Assembly (NCBI GenBank): GCA_947471985.1 | Contig: CANIZL010000016.1 | Span: 1 to 64,000, forward strand | Length of the DNA stretch: 64,000 bases | Direction: 5' to 3' | From: Verrucomicrobiota bacterium | GTDB taxonomy: Bacteria > Verrucomicrobiota > Verrucomicrobiia > Limisphaerales > UBA9464 | In this document: piece by piece, positions 27,131 through 37,891 of the stretch | Layout: each line of letters starts with the position of its first letter | How positions within the stretch are numbered: position 1 is the stretch's first letter | Translations under genes and position numbers: made by a program | Notes under the pieces: generated by a model | The model's database searches: none | Seen by the model: only the letters and a program-made list of their open reading frames with translations | Told to the model about the DNA's origin: nothing

Positions 27131-28258
27131 TCACGGATGGTCACTGAAGAAGACGACGGTATCCGCACCCCCGGGCACGATGGTGAACGTGGCGTCGCGG
27201 GTCAGCGTGACGCGGCCGGCCGGGTCGAGGAACTCGACGGTCAATTGGTGCTGGCCGGGCGCGGCGCGGAGTCCGGCAAAACCCAGTAGATTGGGCAGGT
27301 TATCCCATTGTCGGGTGTCGGCTTGCGGGGTGACGGCGGCGCTGATCAATTTGCTCAGCACGCCGGCAGCCAAAAGGCCCACGCCGATTTCATCGGCGGG
27401 ACCGTGACGTCCCGAGCCCACGATGGCGAGGGCTCCCCCACTGATCAGGGCCGCATTACCAAAGGTATCGGTGGCGTCCTTGAACACCGCCTTGTTCTTC
27501 AAGATGTGATCCATGACCCGACCGCCCCGCGTGGTGGCCTGCCAGCTCAGATCATCCCACGCCCGAACCTCCGCGCTCTGCCCCCCGAGTTTGAGGCGGA
27601 CCCGGTCGGCCCGGCTGGCGCCGGGCGAGAAGCGCAATTGCTCCCCGTGTTCGCCACCGGCGTACTTGCGCGGTCCGGTGCCCATTTCGAAAAACACCAG
27701 CACATTGGCCTGACTGTCAATTTCGGCGGGCACGCCCATGCGCGCATGGGTTCGGGCCCGTTTTAAAGCGTCCTGCCCGTCGCCGCCGAGCTTGGCGGCC
27801 GCCAGACCCTCCAGGAAGTCGAGGGTCACATAATCCGACTGATACTGATGGTTTTCTGCGTCCGCGTCCTGCAGTTGCGCGTTTTTGAAGCAGGCCCGGG
27901 CGTTGTCCGGCTGTCCGTCCAGCCAGTAGAGGATGCCCCGGTAGTAGTACGCCATCACGCGTTCATACGGTTCTCCGCGGAAATTCTTGGAGCTTTCCTC
28001 ATGAAAAGTCCCCCGCGCCTTGCGGGCTGAGCGATCCCCCGCCGTCAGCCCATCGAGGGTCATCAACACATCGTCCAGAAGCGGTTTCGCCTGATCGAAG
28101 TGCGCACTGTGCATTGCGGCGGCCGCGGCCCGGTACTTCTGCAGCACTGCATCCCGCGCCGCAGCGTTGCCGCTCCCAGTGGCGCAACCGGCCATTGACA
28201 GCGCCAAGGCCAAACCCATCACCGCGGGTCCCAACCGGCTCAACAACAGTGAGATCAC
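27131..28258 (-). CDS. COG3014-like lipoprotein with TPR-like N-terminal part
   Basis: 375 residues. The start is a GTG at 28258 (or TTG at 28264); an ATG at 28219 would cut the signal too short. Lipobox SMAGC near residue 25. Residues 40-190 are helical and TPR-like (YYYRGILYWLDGQPDNARACF). The C-terminal half has a long glycine-rich membrane-like helix (NAALISGGALAIVGSG) and a beta domain ending VVFFSDHP. This fits the COG3014 family that accompanies LpoB and YcfL in several phyla. It is 30 bases before the YcfL gene and 65 after LpoB. Function is unknown beyond the association with the peptidoglycan synthase activator. Confidence 0.75.
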   Translation of the reverse strand: MISLLLSRLGPAVMGLALALSMAGCATGSGNAAARDAVLQKYRAAAAAMHSAHFDQAKPLLDDVLMTLDGLTAGDRSARKARGTFHEESSKNFRGEPYERVMAYYYRGILYWLDGQPDNARACFKNAQLQDADAENHQYQSDYVTLDFLEGLAAAKLGGDGQDALKRARTHARMGVPAEIDSQANVLVFFEMGTGPRKYAGGEHGEQLRFSPGASRADRVRLKLGGQSAEVRAWDDLSWQATTRGGRVMDHILKNKAVFKDATDTFGNAALISGGALAIVGSGRHGPADEIGVGLLAAGVLSKLISAAVTPQADTRQWDNLPNLLGFAGLRAAPGQHQLTVEFLDPAGRVTLTRDATFTIVPGGADTVVFFSDHP

Positions 28259-28323
28259 ACTCAAAATAGCAGAAGTACGAAATCGGAAAATACGGCGTCA
28301 GATGGGTTGCTGGCCTTCAACGT

Positions 28324-28956
28324 TCAACGGTACGCGGCGTCGTCCTGCCCTTGCTTCTTGATCTCAGCAAAGTCCTCCCAGAGGATCGAGCTGGATTGAA
28401 CATCGATCAGTTGGAAGGTATAGAGTACATAATCACTGACGCCCTTGGAGGACTTGGTGGTCAGGCTGGAAAGTTTACCGGTGAGCATATAATCCGCCCC
28501 GGCAAAACCGGCATTGCCCGGCACGGTGCCGCCGGTAAGCGCTCCCTGCTGCTTGAGTTCGCGTTCCTTTTGCAGAGCTTGCAGGCGTTCACGGGCCAGA
28601 AAATTGACCTTGCCGGCGGCCTTCTGGTTCAGTTGAGCCCGGATCCGGGTATTGAAGAGATCCTTGTTGATGGCAAAACGGGTTTCGTTTTCCACCGGCA
28701 GCAGCACCACGTTGGGCGGGGTGCCCGCTGATTTGATACGATCCAAGCCCACGATTCCCCGGGCCATCTTGTCGGAGACAGCGACCAGATCCTGCGACTC
28801 AATCCCGGTGCCCGCCACGGTGCCGGCCTCTTCCGGTTGCAGCACCTTGACCCCGGAGCCGCTGGGATTGCGGACGCCGTAGGTGGAACAGCCACTGACC
28901 AGCGACACCGCCGCCACGACGGCCGGCAACAACAAGCGAACAGAAACAGAATTCAT
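28324..28956 (-). CDS. lpoB: LpoB-like penicillin-binding protein activator, lipoprotein
   Basis: 210 residues from the ATG at 28956. Lipoprotein signal MNSVSVRLLLPAVVAAVSLVSGC. The globular domain has the LpoB order: DLVAVSDKMARGIVG, a beta strand VVLLPVENETRF, INKDLFNTRIRAQL, LARERLQALQKER, ADYMLTGKLSSL and YTFQLIDVQSSSILWED. In gammaproteobacteria LpoB reaches from the outer membrane through the wall to activate PBP1b; verrucomicrobial LpoB-like proteins may work differently. It is the first gene of the operon lpoB, COG3014-like, ycfL, bioD. Confidence 0.85.
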   Translation of the reverse strand: MNSVSVRLLLPAVVAAVSLVSGCSTYGVRNPSGSGVKVLQPEEAGTVAGTGIESQDLVAVSDKMARGIVGLDRIKSAGTPPNVVLLPVENETRFAINKDLFNTRIRAQLNQKAAGKVNFLARERLQALQKERELKQQGALTGGTVPGNAGFAGADYMLTGKLSSLTTKSSKGVSDYVLYTFQLIDVQSSSILWEDFAEIKKQGQDDAAYR

Positions 28957-29777
28957 AGACGGAACAACGTGAGTTAGCAGGCGTGAAAAAACAAACAAAC
29001 TCGGCACTTGGACACCGACCGGCCCGCCTCCGAAGCGCGATGAACCTGGGCATCGGCCCCGGTGGGATTCGCGCAGGGTGAAGGGTTGGTCACTTCCAAA
29101 CAGAGCGACGGCAAAGGATGGCCGGCTATTCAGGCAACTTCACCCGGCAGGGTGCGTTCCCGCTCTTGCAGCCCTGCGCTGGCGGGGCCGGCGATATCGA
29201 CTGCATTCGTGAAGTTAATCTAAATAAACACCTTAGTAAGCCGGGGTTTGCAGGAATTGCGGCTCGTATGGAGCGAAATTCAAGTAAAACATTGCCCACC
29301 TTGACGCGTTTAGGAAGTGTGCTGGTGATTTTGTCGAGCCAAATATTCGGGGTGCGATTCCACCGGATTTCGGGCGGAAAATATGGGGAACCCTCGCCGA
29401 TTTTGCCGGTATTTTCGAGTGATGGAGGAGACATCACGCCGCGCCGGTGCAACGGTACGGAAACGCCATATTGGGTCGGGGAGCGGGGGAAGAAATCCGG
29501 TGGCGGGAGGGTGATTAATCGGGGCTAAAGGGCTTTCAGTTGGCATTTTTATCCGCAATCAACACTAGCTAGATTTCGATTTTACCGGCTCGATCGGCCG
29601 TTGATTCCGGCAGTTTGATTGCTGAATTTCGAAGAAAACATCAAGGAAGTCCGTTTTTTGTTGAGACCCTCGACTCCTTGGTGGGATGTTTTTGGCTAAA
29701 TCCCGGTAAATTAAGACCAAGGGTTTTTCTAATTATGTCCTTGTCAAACTAGAGATCGCTGGCATGGTCCGTATCCC
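28957..29777. other. 820-bp divergent gap, no convincing gene
   Basis: It separates the minus-strand lpoB operon from the plus-strand AT-hook gene and must hold both promoters. Open frames (for example 29118-29528) look random. The right half (29560-29760) is clearly more AT-rich than its surroundings. A TTGTCA (29751-29756) with CATGGT 16 bases on is a weak candidate promoter for the AT-hook gene. No RNA gene recognised. Confidence 0.45.
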
Positions 29778-30263
29778 ATGAAGGATACATTGAAGCAGTA
29801 CGTTGCGCTCCGTTCCGGTCTCGTGGCCGAGAAGTCGGCCCTGGAAGCGCGTCTCCGTGAGATCAACAAGGCGCTCGGTGAGAGCTCCCCGGCCGCGGTC
29901 GTTGCGGTTGCTGCCAGCAGTGCCGCCGTCGCTCCTGCGAAGCGCCGTGGTCGTCCTCCCGGTGCCGCGAAATCGGCTGGTGCCGCCGCCGCTAAGCCGG
30001 CTGCTGCCGCTGCCGCCCCCAAGGCCGCCGGCGCTGGCCGTGGTCGTGGTCGTGGCCGTTCCGGCAATGGTTCGTCCCTGAAGGAAGCCGCGGTCAAGGC
30101 GCTCGAAGGCGGCAAGAGCCTCAGCCGTCAGGAACTGCTCAAGGCGGTTGTCGACAGTGGCTATAAGTTCACCGCGAAGGATCCGCTGAACTCCCTCAGC
30201 ACCCTGGTGTACTCCTCCAAGAAGGTGTTCAAGGCCAAGGGCGGTATGATCTCGCTCATCTGA
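29778..30263 (+). CDS. AT-hook and HARE-HTH-like nucleoid protein
   Basis: 161 residues. Residues 1-34 form a coiled coil (QYVALRSGLVAEKSALEARL). Residues 35-98 are an Ala/Lys/Arg-rich tail like histone H1, with an AT-hook KRRGRPPG (55-62) and GRGRGRGR (88-95). Residues 99-161 make a small winged-helix-like domain: SLKEAAVKALEGGKSLSRQELLK is cut here by length, but the key marks are SLKEAAVKAL, LSRQELL, FTAKDPLNSLSTLVY and KGGMISL. This pattern matches the HARE-HTH (HB1/ASXL) fold, also found in the RNA polymerase delta subunit. It probably binds AT-rich DNA in the nucleoid and may influence transcription. The long upstream gap and the terminator downstream suggest a single-gene unit with strong expression. 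Confidence 0.8.
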   Translation: MKDTLKQYVALRSGLVAEKSALEARLREINKALGESSPAAVVAVAASSAAVAPAKRRGRPPGAAKSAGAAAAKPAAAAAAPKAAGAGRGRGRGRSGNGSSLKEAAVKALEGGKSLSRQELLKAVVDSGYKFTAKDPLNSLSTLVYSSKKVFKAKGGMISLI

Positions 30264-30290
30264 TAGCCGGTCTTGTTGGATGATTTGTCT

Positions 30291-30315
30291 GGCCCGCCGC
30301 CCTGGCGGGCCTTTT
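30291..30315 (+). terminator. Intrinsic terminator after the AT-hook gene
   Basis: Stem GGCCCGCC / GGCGGGCC with a 5-base loop, then TTTTG. It lies 27 bases after the stop codon and just before hisF. Confidence 0.85.
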
Positions 30316-30329
30316 GTTTGCCCCTGCAC

Positions 30330-31109
30330 ATGCTTGCGCGCCGCGTTATTCCCTGTCTCGATGTCCACGATGGTCAAGTCACCCGGGGCATCCAGTTTGG
30401 CCGAGCCGAGGCCGGCGAATTGCGCAACGTGGGTGACCCCGTCGCGCTGGCCGTCCGTTACAACGAGCAGGGCGCCGATGAAATGGTGTTCTTCGATATC
30501 ACGGCGAGCGCACATGGGCGGCATTCGATGATCGAAGTGATCGAGCGCACCGCGGATTGCTGTTTCATGCCGTTGACCGTCGGTGGAGGTATTCGCACCG
30601 TGGAGGACATGGGCCAGATGCTCCGGGCCGGTGCGGACAAAGTGAGCATCAATTCCAGCGCGGTATCGGATCCGGGTCTCATCCAGGCCGGGGCGGCGAA
30701 GTATGGAAGCCAGTGTATTGTCGTTTCGATCGATGCCAAACGTACCGCGCCGGACACCTGGGAGGTGTTTGTTGCCGGTGGGCGCAAATCCACCGGTCTT
30801 CGCGCCGAAGTCTGGGCGCAGCGCGCGGTGGCTTTGGGGGCCGGGGAAATTGTCCTGAATTCCATCAATGCCGACGGCACCAAGCAGGGGTTTGATCTGG
30901 AGATCACGCGGCGGGTGAGTGAATCTGTCGGTGTGCCGGTCGTGGCCAGCGGTGGCGCCGGCTCTTTGGAACATATGGCGGAGGTTTTGCTGGCGGGCCG
31001 GGCCGATGCGGTCCTGGCCGCGAGCATCTTTCATTTTGGCACTTATACGGTCCGGCAGGTGAAGGAGCATCTCCGGCAGCAGGGGATCCCGGTCCGACTC
31101 GACGTCTGA
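30330..31109 (+). CDS. hisF: Imidazole glycerol phosphate synthase cyclase subunit
   Basis: 259 residues from the ATG at 30330, giving [20 protein letters not shown] with the catalytic Asp11. The second catalytic Asp is in VSIDAKR. Phosphate-binding loops GGGIRT and [11 protein letters not shown], and [10 protein letters not shown], complete the HisF (beta/alpha)8 barrel. It joins with HisH to convert PRFAR into imidazole glycerol phosphate and AICAR. No other his gene is in the window; scattered his genes are common in this phylum. Confidence 0.96.
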   Translation: MLARRVIPCLDVHDGQVTRGIQFGRAEAGELRNVGDPVALAVRYNEQGADEMVFFDITASAHGRHSMIEVIERTADCCFMPLTVGGGIRTVEDMGQMLRAGADKVSINSSAVSDPGLIQAGAAKYGSQCIVVSIDAKRTAPDTWEVFVAGGRKSTGLRAEVWAQRAVALGAGEIVLNSINADGTKQGFDLEITRRVSESVGVPVVASGGAGSLEHMAEVLLAGRADAVLAASIFHFGTYTVRQVKEHLRQQGIPVRLDV

Positions 31110-31224
31110 GCGGTTGGGGGCCGACGAGATTGGGAGCGGGGAATGGCCGGCCAGCCGGATCCGCGGGTTGAATTGACCGAGATTTTCCCCTCGCTTTCGG
31201 ACATCCCTTTCCCAGATTCCGCCC

Positions 31225-32283
31225 ATGCGATTCATCGGCGGCGTTATGGAAAAGCTGCAGCGGCATCCCAAGCGGATCGTGTTTCCGGAAGGAACGGAGC
31301 CCCGCATTCTGCAGGCCGCGCGTCAGTTTCATTCCCTGCGTCTCGGGGCGCCCATCCTGTTGGGCGACCGGGCGCAGATCAAGGAAGTCGCCGCCGGACT
31401 CAATGTCTCGCTGGAGGGCATTCGGATCATTAATCCCGCGGAAAGCCCGGACCTCGAGAGTTTCATCAAACGCTTCCTTTTGCTGCGCCGGGGCAAGGGC
31501 CTCGAGGAGGAGGAGGCCCGGAAGGCCATGATCGCGCCCAATTTCTTTGGCGCGATGATGGTGGCCATGCGCCAGGCAGACGGGGTGGTCTCGGGAACCA
31601 ACGAGATATCCGGTAGCGTGTTGCGTCCGTTCTTTCAGATCATCAAGGTGGCGCCCAAAACCACCACCGCTTCGAGCTGCATGGTGATGGAGGTTGAGGA
31701 TACCCGCTTTGGCGAGCGGGGGGTCTTATGCCTGGGCGATTGCGGTGTGATCCCGGATCCCACCGTGGAGCAATTGGCGGATATCGCTTTATCCACGGCC
31801 CGCCTGGCCCAGCATCTTTTGAACGCCCGGCCCAAGGTGGCCCTGCTGAGCTTTTCGACCAAGGGCAGCGCCTCGTCCCAGCCCAGTGTGCTCAAGGTGA
31901 AGGCCGCCACCGCGCTGGCCCAGCAACGAGCTTCCGCTGAACTGTTTGAGGCGGACTTCGATGGCGAACTTCAAGTGGATGCGGCGTTGATCGCCGAGAT
32001 CGCCTCGCGCAAGCTGCCGCAGAGCCGGGTGGCCGGGCATGCGAACTGCCTGATCTTTCCCGACCTCAATTCCGGAAACATCTCCAGCAAGCTGATCCAG
32101 CATATTGCCCGGGCGAATGCCTACGGCCAGATCCTGCTCGGTCTGGATCGGCCGGCCGCGGATGTATCCCGCGGCAGTTCCGCCCACGATATTCTCGGTG
32201 TGGCAGCCATCGTCGGGCTGCAGGCGATCAAGTACAACGAGCTGTATCCCGGTGCGGGTGAACTTCTGCCGGGCGACGCTTGA
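31225..32283 (+). CDS. pta: Phosphate acetyltransferase
   Basis: 352 residues, the short Pta form without the N-terminal DRTGG/AAA part. RIVFPEGTEPRILQAA, DGVVSGTNEISGSVLRP, GDCGVIPDPTVEQLADIA, LLSFSTKGSA and FPDLNSGNISSKLIQ follow the PTA_PTB fold in order. It swaps acetyl between acetyl-CoA and acetyl phosphate. No ackA is next to it. The start is the ATG at 31225; an ATG at 31246 is also possible. The following gene is read in another frame and its signal peptide begins 63 bases after this stop. Confidence 0.92.
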   Translation: MRFIGGVMEKLQRHPKRIVFPEGTEPRILQAARQFHSLRLGAPILLGDRAQIKEVAAGLNVSLEGIRIINPAESPDLESFIKRFLLLRRGKGLEEEEARKAMIAPNFFGAMMVAMRQADGVVSGTNEISGSVLRPFFQIIKVAPKTTTASSCMVMEVEDTRFGERGVLCLGDCGVIPDPTVEQLADIALSTARLAQHLLNARPKVALLSFSTKGSASSQPSVLKVKAATALAQQRASAELFEADFDGELQVDAALIAEIASRKLPQSRVAGHANCLIFPDLNSGNISSKLIQHIARANAYGQILLGLDRPAADVSRGSSAHDILGVAAIVGLQAIKYNELYPGAGELLPGDA

Positions 32284-32345
32284 GTCGAAGGCCGTTTCGT
32301 GGCCGCGGATGGGTTGTCGCTAAAAACCTCGCCAAGCTGGGGAAA

Positions 32346-33716
32346 ATGAGGCAAACGAACCGGGTGCAACGGATCTGCGTACTCCTCGGCGTTTTAATCG
32401 GATTGGGTCTTCGGGCGCACGCGGGCGATTGGCCGCAGTTTCTTGGACCCACCCGGGACGGGGTTTCGCCGGAAACCAACCTGTTTACCCGGATTCCCAC
32501 CAATGGCCTGCCGCAATTGTGGGAGCGCCCGCTGGGTACCGGCTATTCCGCCCCGAGCGTTCAGGGCGGGGTGGTCGTCTTCTTCCACCGGGTGGGACGA
32601 GAGGAAATCGTCGAGGCCGCCGATGCTGCCACCGGGGCGACGCGTTGGAAGCAGACCTATCCCACCGCGTACCAGGATCCCTATGGCTATAATAACGGTC
32701 CGCGCTGCAGTCCGCTGATCGCCGGTGGACGCGTTTATACCTTCGGAGCCGAAGGCACGCTGACGTGCTTCAATCTTGCCGATGGCCGACGTTTGTGGCA
32801 GCGGGCGACGGCGGAGGAATTTGAAATCCCCCAGGCGTTCTTCGGCGTCGGCAGTACACCCGTCATCGAGGGCGACAAGTTGCTGGTCATGGTGGGGGGA
32901 CAGCCTGACGCGGGAGTCGTTGCGCTGGATCCGGTTACCGGCAAGACACTGTGGCAAAGCGTCGGCGAGAAGAATTGGACCGGCGAACCGATGCCCGATT
33001 GGCCGGGTGAACGGCGCGTGGAATGGCGACGCTTTGAAAAGCAGGCCAGCTATTCTTCCCTGATCACGGTCCCGATCCACGGACAACGTTTGACGCTGGC
33101 CTTAACGCGTCAGGGACTGGTGGCACTCGATCCCCGCGACGGCACCGTCAAATTCAGCCGCTGGTTCCGTTCTTCGGCCAATGATTCCGTCAATGCCATG
33201 ACACCGCTGGTGCTGGGCGACGACATCATTATTTCGAGTGCCTACTTCAAAACGGGCTCCGTCCGATTGCACGTAAACCCGGGCAATACGAATTTCACCC
33301 AGGTCTGGCGGGGACTGGGTTTGGAAATGCATTGGAGCCAGCCCATGGTGGTGGACGGGCATCTCTATGCGTTCAGTGGACGCAATGAACCGGACGCGTC
33401 CCTTCGGTGTGTGGATTTCGCCACCGGGGCCGTGAAGTGGGAGCGTGACGAGCGCTGGCCCAAACATAGCAACGAGCAACCGCCGGTCTTTGGTCGGGGC
33501 TCGTTTATCCAGGCGGACGGGCGATTCATCGCCTTGGGTGAGGGCGGTTTGTTGGGCCTCTTTCGGCCGAATCCGGAGAAGTGTGAAGAACTCGGTCGCT
33601 GGCAGGTGCCGCAATTGAAGCATCCGTGCTGGTCGGCGCCGGTACTCAGCGACGGTCGGCTGTATTTGCAGGGGGAGGATCGGCTCATCTGTCTGGACGC
33701 CCGCCGTCGGCCGTAA
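32346..33716 (+). CDS. Secreted PQQ-like beta-propeller protein
   Basis: 456 residues from the ATG at 32346, where a signal peptide starts (MRQTNRVQRICVLLGVLIG, ending AHAGDW). The mature protein opens with WPQFLGPTRDGVSPE, the usual start of verrucomicrobial and planctomycete outer-membrane-assembly-like PQQ propellers, and repeats blades of the type VVALDPVTGKTLWQ, LVALDPRDGTVKFS and CVDFATGAVKWERD. No PQQ-dehydrogenase active site is seen, so it is probably a scaffold or binding protein in the periplasm. It follows pta but need not be functionally linked. Confidence 0.85.
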   Translation: MRQTNRVQRICVLLGVLIGLGLRAHAGDWPQFLGPTRDGVSPETNLFTRIPTNGLPQLWERPLGTGYSAPSVQGGVVVFFHRVGREEIVEAADAATGATRWKQTYPTAYQDPYGYNNGPRCSPLIAGGRVYTFGAEGTLTCFNLADGRRLWQRATAEEFEIPQAFFGVGSTPVIEGDKLLVMVGGQPDAGVVALDPVTGKTLWQSVGEKNWTGEPMPDWPGERRVEWRRFEKQASYSSLITVPIHGQRLTLALTRQGLVALDPRDGTVKFSRWFRSSANDSVNAMTPLVLGDDIIISSAYFKTGSVRLHVNPGNTNFTQVWRGLGLEMHWSQPMVVDGHLYAFSGRNEPDASLRCVDFATGAVKWERDERWPKHSNEQPPVFGRGSFIQADGRFIALGEGGLLGLFRPNPEKCEELGRWQVPQLKHPCWSAPVLSDGRLYLQGEDRLICLDARRRP

Positions 33717-33740
33717 CCTCCATTGGCCCACCGGAAGAAA

Positions 33741-35153
<1,413 letters not shown>

Positions 35154-35156
35154 GGA

Positions 35157-37757
35157 TCAATCGAGGAAGCGGAATTCCGTGGACGCGAAGAGGGCATGGC
35201 AGAGGCCCTGCCAGTTCTGGAGCATTGAATCACCGGCCGTTCCCGTCGTGGTTGAGCCCGAAGCCCCGCCGCCCAGAAAGGCCAGGGCTCGTTGAGTTTC
35301 GTTGCGCGAAGGCGGTCGACCGAAGGCGGTCAGATAAGCCACCTGAATCCGCTCGCTGTCGTTCGCCAGCGGGCGGGCCAGCAACACCTCCGCCCACTTC
35401 CGCGCCTGTTCGCTGACCAGCGGACTGTTCAACATGAACAACGCCTGGGTGGGTGCGGCAGTGGTGTGACGGCGGGCGGCCACGGTCTGGGGATCCGGAA
35501 AATCAAACACCTGAAATAAATCGCTCAGGCGATTGCGGCCGACCGGCGAATAGAGGCTGCGGCGATTGCTCGTCGGGCCGGTATCGGGCATCACCGGGTC
35601 CACCGCGCCCGGCGGAGTGTTCGTGCCCAGAAGCGTCCCACCGATGGTTCGATCCAGCCGGCCGCTCACGGCGAGCATGGCATCGGCCAGCGCCTCCGCC
35701 TCCAGTCGACGACGGTTCATATGCCCGTAATACCGATTCTCCGGGTCTCGAGCGCGGGCCGTTGGATCCTGACCACAGCTCAGCTGATACGTGCGGGAAA
35801 GCACCAGGGCGCGAATCAGTTGTTTCATGGATCCGCCTTGCTGCCGAAAGCGCTGCGCCAAATGATCCAGTAATTCCGGATGGGACGGCGGCTCGCTGAG
35901 GGCACCGAAATTGTCGGGTGTCTCGACCAGCCCGCGGCCGAACAGGTGCAGCCAGATGCGATTCACGGCAACGCGGGCGGTTAAGGGATTTTGGGCACTG
36001 GCGATCCAATGGGCGAGTTCAAGCCGGCCGCTGGCTTCGGCGGCCGGCGCCTTCGCGGGCACAGTCAGGCAGGTGAGAAACCCCCGCGAAACCTCCTCGC
36101 CCAGCCGCTCGGGATCACCGCGGAGGTTGATCTGGCAGTTGACCACTGGACCGTCGGCGACCGCCATGGCGGACGGCAGCGGTGCCGGAGCCTCGGCGCG
36201 GAGATCGGCGATCCGATCGTTGAGTTCCACCAGATCCGCCGACGCGACTAAAACGTTGGTGCGCGTGGTCGAAGCCATGGCCGGCGCAATCATGCCCGCG
36301 GCGCCCATGGCCATTTCCGGAGCCTCGTCCACCGGGATGAACCGGGCGGCGTCCGCCACCACAAATCCCTTGGTTCCGATATTCGACAGCGAAACCGCCC
36401 CGTTGGTCCCCGCCGCGAAACGGTAACGTCCGAGCGAGGTGAAAATGTAGTCGACGGTGGGTGCCTGGGTTTGATCCACGCGCTTGGTAATCGAGCCCTC
36501 GGCGAATTCGATGGTGACCGGCACATTGGTGGCGCGATTCCACAGCGGGGGATACGAGATCAGCACTTCGTAAAGTCCGGCCTTCGGCAAATTGGGTACA
36601 AAGCGGATCGATTTCTTGCCCTTTTCCGCATTGCCATCGGCGAGGTAGTTGCGATCGACGAAGTTCGTTGTGCCGGTGGATTCCCGCCAGTGCCCCGTGA
36701 TCTCCGCCGCCAGGTTATCCACCACGATACCGCGAAGCCGACCGGAATCGATGTTCCCCGGGAATTCCATTTTCTGCCGGCGGGCCTTTTCCCGATCCGC
36801 CTCCAGCGCCGACAGCTTTGCCTCATAGGCGGCGATCTCCCGGGCGCGGGCGGCGTCGGTCAATGGGCGCTCCTGCCAGCGCAACGGACCGGGCATGTTC
36901 GGATCCCCGCGATTGCTGACCACGGTGGCGGTGCTCTTGAATATACCCGCCAAGGCGTAGTAATCGCGGGTCGGGATCGGGTCGAACTTGTGATCGTGGC
37001 AGCGGGCGCAACTCACGGTCAGCCCGAGGAATGCCCGGGTCGTTACGTCGATTTGTTCGTCGACGATATCCATGTCGAGCTTGTTGCGATTGGGCTCAAA
37101 CAAGGCCTTGGGACCCAAGACGAGGAAGCCCGTGGCGGTGAGGTGTTCGAAGCGCTCTTCCGTCGACGTCTCGGGCAGAAGATCTCCCGCCAACTGCTCG
37201 CGGATGAATTCGTCGTAAGGTTTATCGCGATTGAGCGCTTCGACGACGTAGTCGCGGTAACGCCAGGCGTTCGGGTAGGGAAGATTGAGTTCCGTCCCGT
37301 TGGAATCCGCGTAGCGCACCACATCCAACCAGTGGCGTCCCCAACGCTCTCCGAAATGCCGGGAGGCCAGCAGCAGGTCCACCGCCCGAGCCCAGGCGCC
37401 TGGGGCCGTGTCGGCCAGGAAACGATCCATCTCCTCGGGCGTCGGTGGCAACCCCGTCAGATCAAACGTGACCCGGCGGAGCAGCGTGCGGTGGTCCGCC
37501 GGGGGACTTGGTTTCAGACCACGCTGCTCGAGTTCTTTGAGGATGAAGAAATCCAGCGGGTCCGCCGGCCAGGCCGCATTCTGTACGGCGGGCGCGACCG
37601 GGGAGGCCAAGGGCTGGAAAGCCCAGCGGGGATTCTTGAGTGCCGTGGGTGCCAGGAGCCCGGTGACGTCCGCCGGATTGGCCGCCGCCCCAGTTCGCAG
37701 CGGGAGCGCACTGAGGCAACTGACCAGGACCAGACACAGTAAGACGCCCGGTTGCAC
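35157..37757 (-). CDS. DUF1549/DUF1553 (PSCyt2-PSD1) protein with golvesin-like insert
   Basis: 866 residues from a GTG at 37757, with a signal peptide over residues 1-25. DUF1549 covers about 60-265 and has LLRRVTFDLTGLPPTPEE and a c-type haem-like CARCH (250-254) in SCARCHDHKFDP. A coiled segment (300-330) precedes a beta-rich insert (about 345-478: GHWRESTGTTNFVDRNYL, AGLYEVLISYPP) resembling the golvesin C-terminal domain. DUF1553 follows (about 560-850), with NPLTARVAVNRIWLHLFGRGLV and RRRLEAEALADAML. The N-terminal haem domain found in some relatives is absent. It is coupled to the DUF1501 gene and divergent from the beta-helix gene at 37892. Confidence 0.9.
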   Translation of the reverse strand: MQPGVLLCLVLVSCLSALPLRTGAAANPADVTGLLAPTALKNPRWAFQPLASPVAPAVQNAAWPADPLDFFILKELEQRGLKPSPPADHRTLLRRVTFDLTGLPPTPEEMDRFLADTAPGAWARAVDLLLASRHFGERWGRHWLDVVRYADSNGTELNLPYPNAWRYRDYVVEALNRDKPYDEFIREQLAGDLLPETSTEERFEHLTATGFLVLGPKALFEPNRNKLDMDIVDEQIDVTTRAFLGLTVSCARCHDHKFDPIPTRDYYALAGIFKSTATVVSNRGDPNMPGPLRWQERPLTDAARAREIAAYEAKLSALEADREKARRQKMEFPGNIDSGRLRGIVVDNLAAEITGHWRESTGTTNFVDRNYLADGNAEKGKKSIRFVPNLPKAGLYEVLISYPPLWNRATNVPVTIEFAEGSITKRVDQTQAPTVDYIFTSLGRYRFAAGTNGAVSLSNIGTKGFVVADAARFIPVDEAPEMAMGAAGMIAPAMASTTRTNVLVASADLVELNDRIADLRAEAPAPLPSAMAVADGPVVNCQINLRGDPERLGEEVSRGFLTCLTVPAKAPAAEASGRLELAHWIASAQNPLTARVAVNRIWLHLFGRGLVETPDNFGALSEPPSHPELLDHLAQRFRQQGGSMKQLIRALVLSRTYQLSCGQDPTARARDPENRYYGHMNRRRLEAEALADAMLAVSGRLDRTIGGTLLGTNTPPGAVDPVMPDTGPTSNRRSLYSPVGRNRLSDLFQVFDFPDPQTVAARRHTTAAPTQALFMLNSPLVSEQARKWAEVLLARPLANDSERIQVAYLTAFGRPPSRNETQRALAFLGGGASGSTTTGTAGDSMLQNWQGLCHALFASTEFRFLD

Positions 37758-37891
37758 GATGTCTCAGACCATGCCGGGAGCCGTCGGTTTTGGCAAACCC
37801 TGGGAATTCTCCCGGCACGCGCCGCGTGCAGGTCCGACGCACCCGCTTTCGGTGCTTTCCGCCGTGCCAAGTATTCTCTAAAGCTTGCCGG

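Noticed and set aside
29118-29528. Possible 136-residue protein in the lpoB / AT-hook gap
   Set aside because: Random-looking composition, no ribosome-binding site, spans the probable promoter region.
29535-29560. TTGGCATTTTTATCCGC as a second sigma54 promoter
   Set aside because: The distance between GG and GC is 11, not 10, and the -12 block is poor.
29733-31307. A 524-codon open frame on the minus strand
   Set aside because: Antisense to the AT-hook gene and hisF; no motif, and it crosses a terminator and two real genes.
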